Assembly: GCF_019977195.1 (NCBI RefSeq)
Contig: NZ_AP024643.1
Span: forward strand, 868,001-932,000
Reading direction: 5' to 3'
Source: Arthrobacter sp. StoSoilA2
Lineage (GTDB): Bacteria > Actinomycetota > Actinomycetes > Actinomycetales > Micrococcaceae
DNA length: 64,000 nt
Of the stretch, positions 61,150 through 64,000 are shown one piece after another. The stretch's first letter is position 1. The number at the start of each line of letters is the position of its first letter. The notes under the pieces are model-generated. The model searched no databases. It saw nothing but the letters and a program-made list of their open reading frames with translations, and was not told the origin of the DNA. Made by a program: the position numbers and the translations under genes.

Positions 61150-61368
61150 GATTGAACCTCCAGTTCTGTCCAGTCCCAGTATGGCAAGGCTGCCGCCAAC
61201 ACACAGCCGCGGCGACACATTCGGGGGAGCGGATACGGGTGTGCTGTTGCCCGGTCCAGAGCGTTCCAGCACGTGAGCGGCCCGGAACGAGGCCCGCGGC
61301 CGGTACGTGCCGGAAATTTGATGTGGTGGGCGCCGTCACACGGGCGGCCAACTCAGCACTCATCCTGT

Positions 61369-63504
61369 ATGGAACTAAACTTGCAAGCAATGGTTATGCC
61401 TATTTTGGACCCAGCAGCCGCCCTGGATGCATCGCGCCCCAGGCCCCTCGGACTGAGCGAGCCCCAGCCCGATTTCTTTGATGCCGTCACGCAGCAGACA
61501 GACAACGTCAACGTCGCAGTGTTTGCTCCGGACCTGGAACGCGTTGAGGTCGCATACCAAGCGCCCGGTGATGGTTGGCGGGTTCACACCCTTCCCAATC
61601 TGGAGGACGGTGTGCACTTTGGCATCGTCAGCGGCATGCCGCCGGGCACGCGGTACGGATTCCGCGCTGCTCCACCCGAGGGCGGGCTGCCGATGTCGGT
61701 ACCGGCACTGGATGTTGACGACGACGACGAACAGTCCCTGTTGCTGGATCCCTATGGTCGCGCCGTGGATCAGCGGGGCGAGTTCCTTACGAGCGTCCAC
61801 ATGGCAACGGATTTCGACTGGGGCGATGATGCGCCGCCGCGGACGCCGATGCGTACGTCCGTAATCTACGAAGCCCACGTCCGTGGCCAGACGATGCTTC
61901 ACCCGGACATCCCGGAACACCTCCGCGGCACCTATGCCGGAATGGCACACCCAGTGATGATCCAGCACCTGACTGAGCTTGGAATCACTGCGGTGGAACT
62001 CCTGCCCATCCACTTCCACCTGGACGAGTCACACCTCCAGGACCTGGGCATGACGAACTATTGGGGATACAACACCGCGGCCTACTTTGCCCCTCACTCC
62101 GACTACGCCACAGAGGCCGCGCGGAACGCCGGTCCCCACGCTGTGCAGGACGAGCTGAAGGGCATGATCAAGTTGCTCCACGCCGCCGGCATCGAGGTCA
62201 TCCTGGACGTGGTCTACAACCACACCGCGGAAGCCGGACCGGACGGGCCTGCGCTGAGCTTCCGCGGCCTCGCGGAGAAGCGCTACTACCGGCACGATGC
62301 GCATGGACGGTATCTGGATACCACCGGTTGCGGCAACACCCTGGACTTCAGTGATCCCGTGGTGGTGGACCTTGCCTTGGATTCACTGAGGTACTGGGTG
62401 AATGACTTCCACGTGGATGGCTTCCGCTTCGACCTCGCCGTGACCCTGTGCCGGGACGCGGGCAACCAATTCGACCCCAACCACCCCTTCCTGCAGGCCA
62501 TTGCCGAGGATCCGGTCCTGTCAGAGGTCAAGCTCATCGCCGAGCCTTGGGACGTAGGTTACGGCGGCTGGCAGACAGGGCGGTTCCCGCCGGGGTGGTC
62601 AGATTGGAACGATCATTTCCGCGACGGCGTCCGGCGCTTCTGGCTGTCGGACCGCGCTGCCATTGAAGCCGGTGGCCAAGGCGGCTCAGTCGCGTCGCTG
62701 GCTGAGCTGATGGCGGGTTCGGCGAGCCTGTTCGCACCGTCCGGCCGAACGCGCCTGGCCTCGGTCAATTTCATCACGGCTCACGACGGCTTCACGCTCA
62801 AGGACTTGGTGAGCTACGACCGAAAGCACAACGAGGCCAACGGTGAGCAGAACCGCGACGGCCACGGAGACAACCGCAGCTACAACCATGGCTTCGAAGG
62901 CCGTAGCGAGGACGAAGAAATCGTAGCTGCCCGGGCGCTCTCCGTCCGGAACCTGATGGCCACCTTGTTGTTGTCCATCGGCGTCCCCATGATCACCGCT
63001 GGTGATGAGATCGGGCGCACGCAGCACGGTAACAACAATGCGTACTGCCAGGACAATCCCACGGCATGGCTGGACTGGAGCCGGACCCAGGAAGCCAACG
63101 CCATGTTCCAGACCACCAGGGAGCTTGTCAGGCTTCGCCGGTGGTTCCTGCGCCACCAGCCTGAGAGCTTCCCCGCCCACGCGAATGATTCCAGCCTGCA
63201 ATGGTTCGACGACAAGGGAAAGCGCATGACGCCCGCGCGTTGGAATGATCCCAACGCGCGCTCCATTCAGCTCCTGATGGGTCATGAGGACAGCGAAATC
63301 CGGGGCCTGATCGTGGTGAACGGCAGCAACCAGGACGTAAAGATGGTGCTTCCCGAGATCCTGAGCGAAACCGGCATCGGCAAGCGTATGTTCGAACTCC
63401 GGTTCACAACGTCGGTGCTGCATGAACGCCGGAAGGGTGCGCTGGTGGCGTCGGGCGAGCGGGATATCCTGCAGGCCAACACCATCAACGTTTATCGCAC
63501 CTAG
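61369..63504 (+). CDS. glgX: Glycogen debranching enzyme GlgX
   Basis: A 711-residue alpha-amylase-family (GH13) debranching enzyme. An N-terminal carbohydrate-binding domain (about 20-150) is followed by the catalytic barrel with VVYNHTAEAG, DGFRFDLAV (nucleophile Asp), AEPWDVG (acid Glu) and TAHDGFTLKDL (stabilising Asp). It removes side chains from glycogen limit dextrins. No clear ribosome-binding site marks the start; ATGs at 61369, 61390 and 61396 are all possible. Confidence 0.93.
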   Translation: MELNLQAMVMPILDPAAALDASRPRPLGLSEPQPDFFDAVTQQTDNVNVAVFAPDLERVEVAYQAPGDGWRVHTLPNLEDGVHFGIVSGMPPGTRYGFRAAPPEGGLPMSVPALDVDDDDEQSLLLDPYGRAVDQRGEFLTSVHMATDFDWGDDAPPRTPMRTSVIYEAHVRGQTMLHPDIPEHLRGTYAGMAHPVMIQHLTELGITAVELLPIHFHLDESHLQDLGMTNYWGYNTAAYFAPHSDYATEAARNAGPHAVQDELKGMIKLLHAAGIEVILDVVYNHTAEAGPDGPALSFRGLAEKRYYRHDAHGRYLDTTGCGNTLDFSDPVVVDLALDSLRYWVNDFHVDGFRFDLAVTLCRDAGNQFDPNHPFLQAIAEDPVLSEVKLIAEPWDVGYGGWQTGRFPPGWSDWNDHFRDGVRRFWLSDRAAIEAGGQGGSVASLAELMAGSASLFAPSGRTRLASVNFITAHDGFTLKDLVSYDRKHNEANGEQNRDGHGDNRSYNHGFEGRSEDEEIVAARALSVRNLMATLLLSIGVPMITAGDEIGRTQHGNNNAYCQDNPTAWLDWSRTQEANAMFQTTRELVRLRRWFLRHQPESFPAHANDSSLQWFDDKGKRMTPARWNDPNARSIQLLMGHEDSEIRGLIVVNGSNQDVKMVLPEILSETGIGKRMFELRFTTSVLHERRKGALVASGERDILQANTINVYRT

Positions 63505-63514
63505 GAGCCCCTGC

Positions 63515-63979
63515 ATGAAACGGATCAGCAGCAAACTGCTGGCCTTCGGAGCTCTGGTGATTGCCGTCGTCGCGCTTGTGGCCGCAATGGTGGGCGGCGG
63601 CCCGCTGACCGCCCCTCAGGAAACGTCAAGCACGCAAACCACGACGGCGGAGCCTGGCTCCGCGTCATCGCCGCCGTCGGTGGCAAACCCCTCTGCGCTG
63701 CCCACCATCAACGCCTCGCAGCTTCCCAGGGAAGCGCAACAGACGCTTGCCTTGATTGCGAAAGGCAGGCCCTATCCCTATGACAGGGACGGCGTGAATT
63801 TCGGAAACTTCGAGGGACTCCTGCCCAAGAAGTCCAGCGGATTCTATAAGGAATACACGGTCCCAACACCCGGTGAGCCAGATCGCGGCGCTCGCCGAAT
63901 CATTGTTGGCAAGGACACGGCCAAGTACTACACCGCTGACCATTACGATTCGTTCAAGTTCATCGTCGAAGGCAAGTAG
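63515..63979 (+). CDS. Secreted guanyl-specific ribonuclease, barnase type
   Basis: A 154-residue RNase. A signal or anchor segment (about 8-28) and a Thr/Ser/Pro linker precede the N1/T1 domain (about 66-154). Catalytic residues by comparison with barnase are Glu 113 (YKEYTV), Arg 128 (GARRIIVG) and His 143 (TADHYDSF). AGGAG precedes the ATG. The next gene begins at once and is probably its inhibitor. Confidence 0.93.
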   Translation: MKRISSKLLAFGALVIAVVALVAAMVGGGPLTAPQETSSTQTTTAEPGSASSPPSVANPSALPTINASQLPREAQQTLALIAKGRPYPYDRDGVNFGNFEGLLPKKSSGFYKEYTVPTPGEPDRGARRIIVGKDTAKYYTADHYDSFKFIVEGK

Positions 63980-63985
63980 GAGCCC

Positions 63986-64000
63986 ATGAAGATCTATTCC
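63986..64000 (+). CDS. Start of probable barstar-type RNase inhibitor (cut by window edge)
   Basis: Only five codons are visible (MKIYS), six bases after the RNase stop, with AGGAG before the ATG. Barnase-type genes are normally followed by a barstar gene, and MKIYS is a plausible barstar N-terminus. Identity rests on context. Confidence 0.5.

Overview
The window is high-GC DNA with dense, short-spaced genes, frequent GTG/TTG starts and clear Shine-Dalgarno sequences. Its gene set is actinobacterial: a Bpa-type proteasome activator ending in GQYL, CarD, adjacent SenX3-RegX3 and PhoU, a phosphoglyceromutase beside them, an IspD-IspF-CysS-RlmB run, and a barnase-type RNase. The whole picture fits an Arthrobacter/Paenarthrobacter-like member of the Micrococcaceae, probably on the chromosome; the genus is an inference from general resemblance, not from a database search.

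Layout. 1-5539: a very large secreted nuclease/5'-nucleotidase (cut by the left edge) and a double-domain VOC protein. 5689-6978: one complete IS1249-like element with 24-bp inverted repeats and a perfect 8-bp target duplication, next to tRNA-Ser(UGA). 7232-14743: quinone oxidoreductase, PadR regulator, CstA with its small YbdD-like partner, Bpa, an aldo/keto reductase and an AsnC/Lrp regulator. 14724-22186: an amide-catabolic block with an amidase, a two-protein membrane system (DUF5058 plus partner), an M20 amidohydrolase, a CaiB-type CoA transferase and a fused acyl-CoA carboxyltransferase.

22250-43177 is the most unusual part. It is a roughly 21-kb catabolic island of hydrolases: a hydantoinase-like amidohydrolase, acetamidase/formamidase, branched-chain aminotransferase, a complete Dpp-type ABC importer, an isochorismatase-family hydrolase, two PuuE-like deacetylase-fold proteins, a cupin, an HpcH aldolase, an XRE-cupin regulator, an Asp/Glu-racemase-fold protein with a single-cysteine (arylmalonate-decarboxylase-like) signature, a second amidohydrolase, and an amidase with a tiny GatC/AtzG-like partner. 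Inside it lie two tandem pairs of flavodiiron-type metallo-beta-lactamase-fold proteins (A1/B1 and A2/B2). Each pair joins one member that keeps the Glu and acidic ligand but has lost its histidines to one that keeps the histidines but has lost the Asp. This looks like a duplicated heteromeric enzyme that I cannot match to a known pathway. Three promoters in the island share a CTTYGATAT motif, which suggests common control. The likely substrate is a cyclic amide, imide or ureide taken up by the ABC system, but its identity is not shown by the sequence.

43410-64000 is mostly core genome: tRNA-Thr(CGU), a HAD hydrolase, a secreted TAP-type peptidase, HolB-Tmk, a trans-sulfuration enzyme, DUF2516, a methyltransferase, GpmA, PhoU, SenX3-RegX3 with a four-unit PHO-box-like array, a lipoprotein, CarD, IspD, IspF, a lipoprotein, CysS, RlmB, a nitrilase-superfamily hydrolase, GlgX, and a secreted RNase followed by the first codons of a probable barstar gene. 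Non-coding repeats stand out at 50351-50413 (25-bp-arm palindrome), 53449-53520 (18-bp tandem repeat between senX3 and regX3) and 60101-60341 (32-bp-period units in both orientations).
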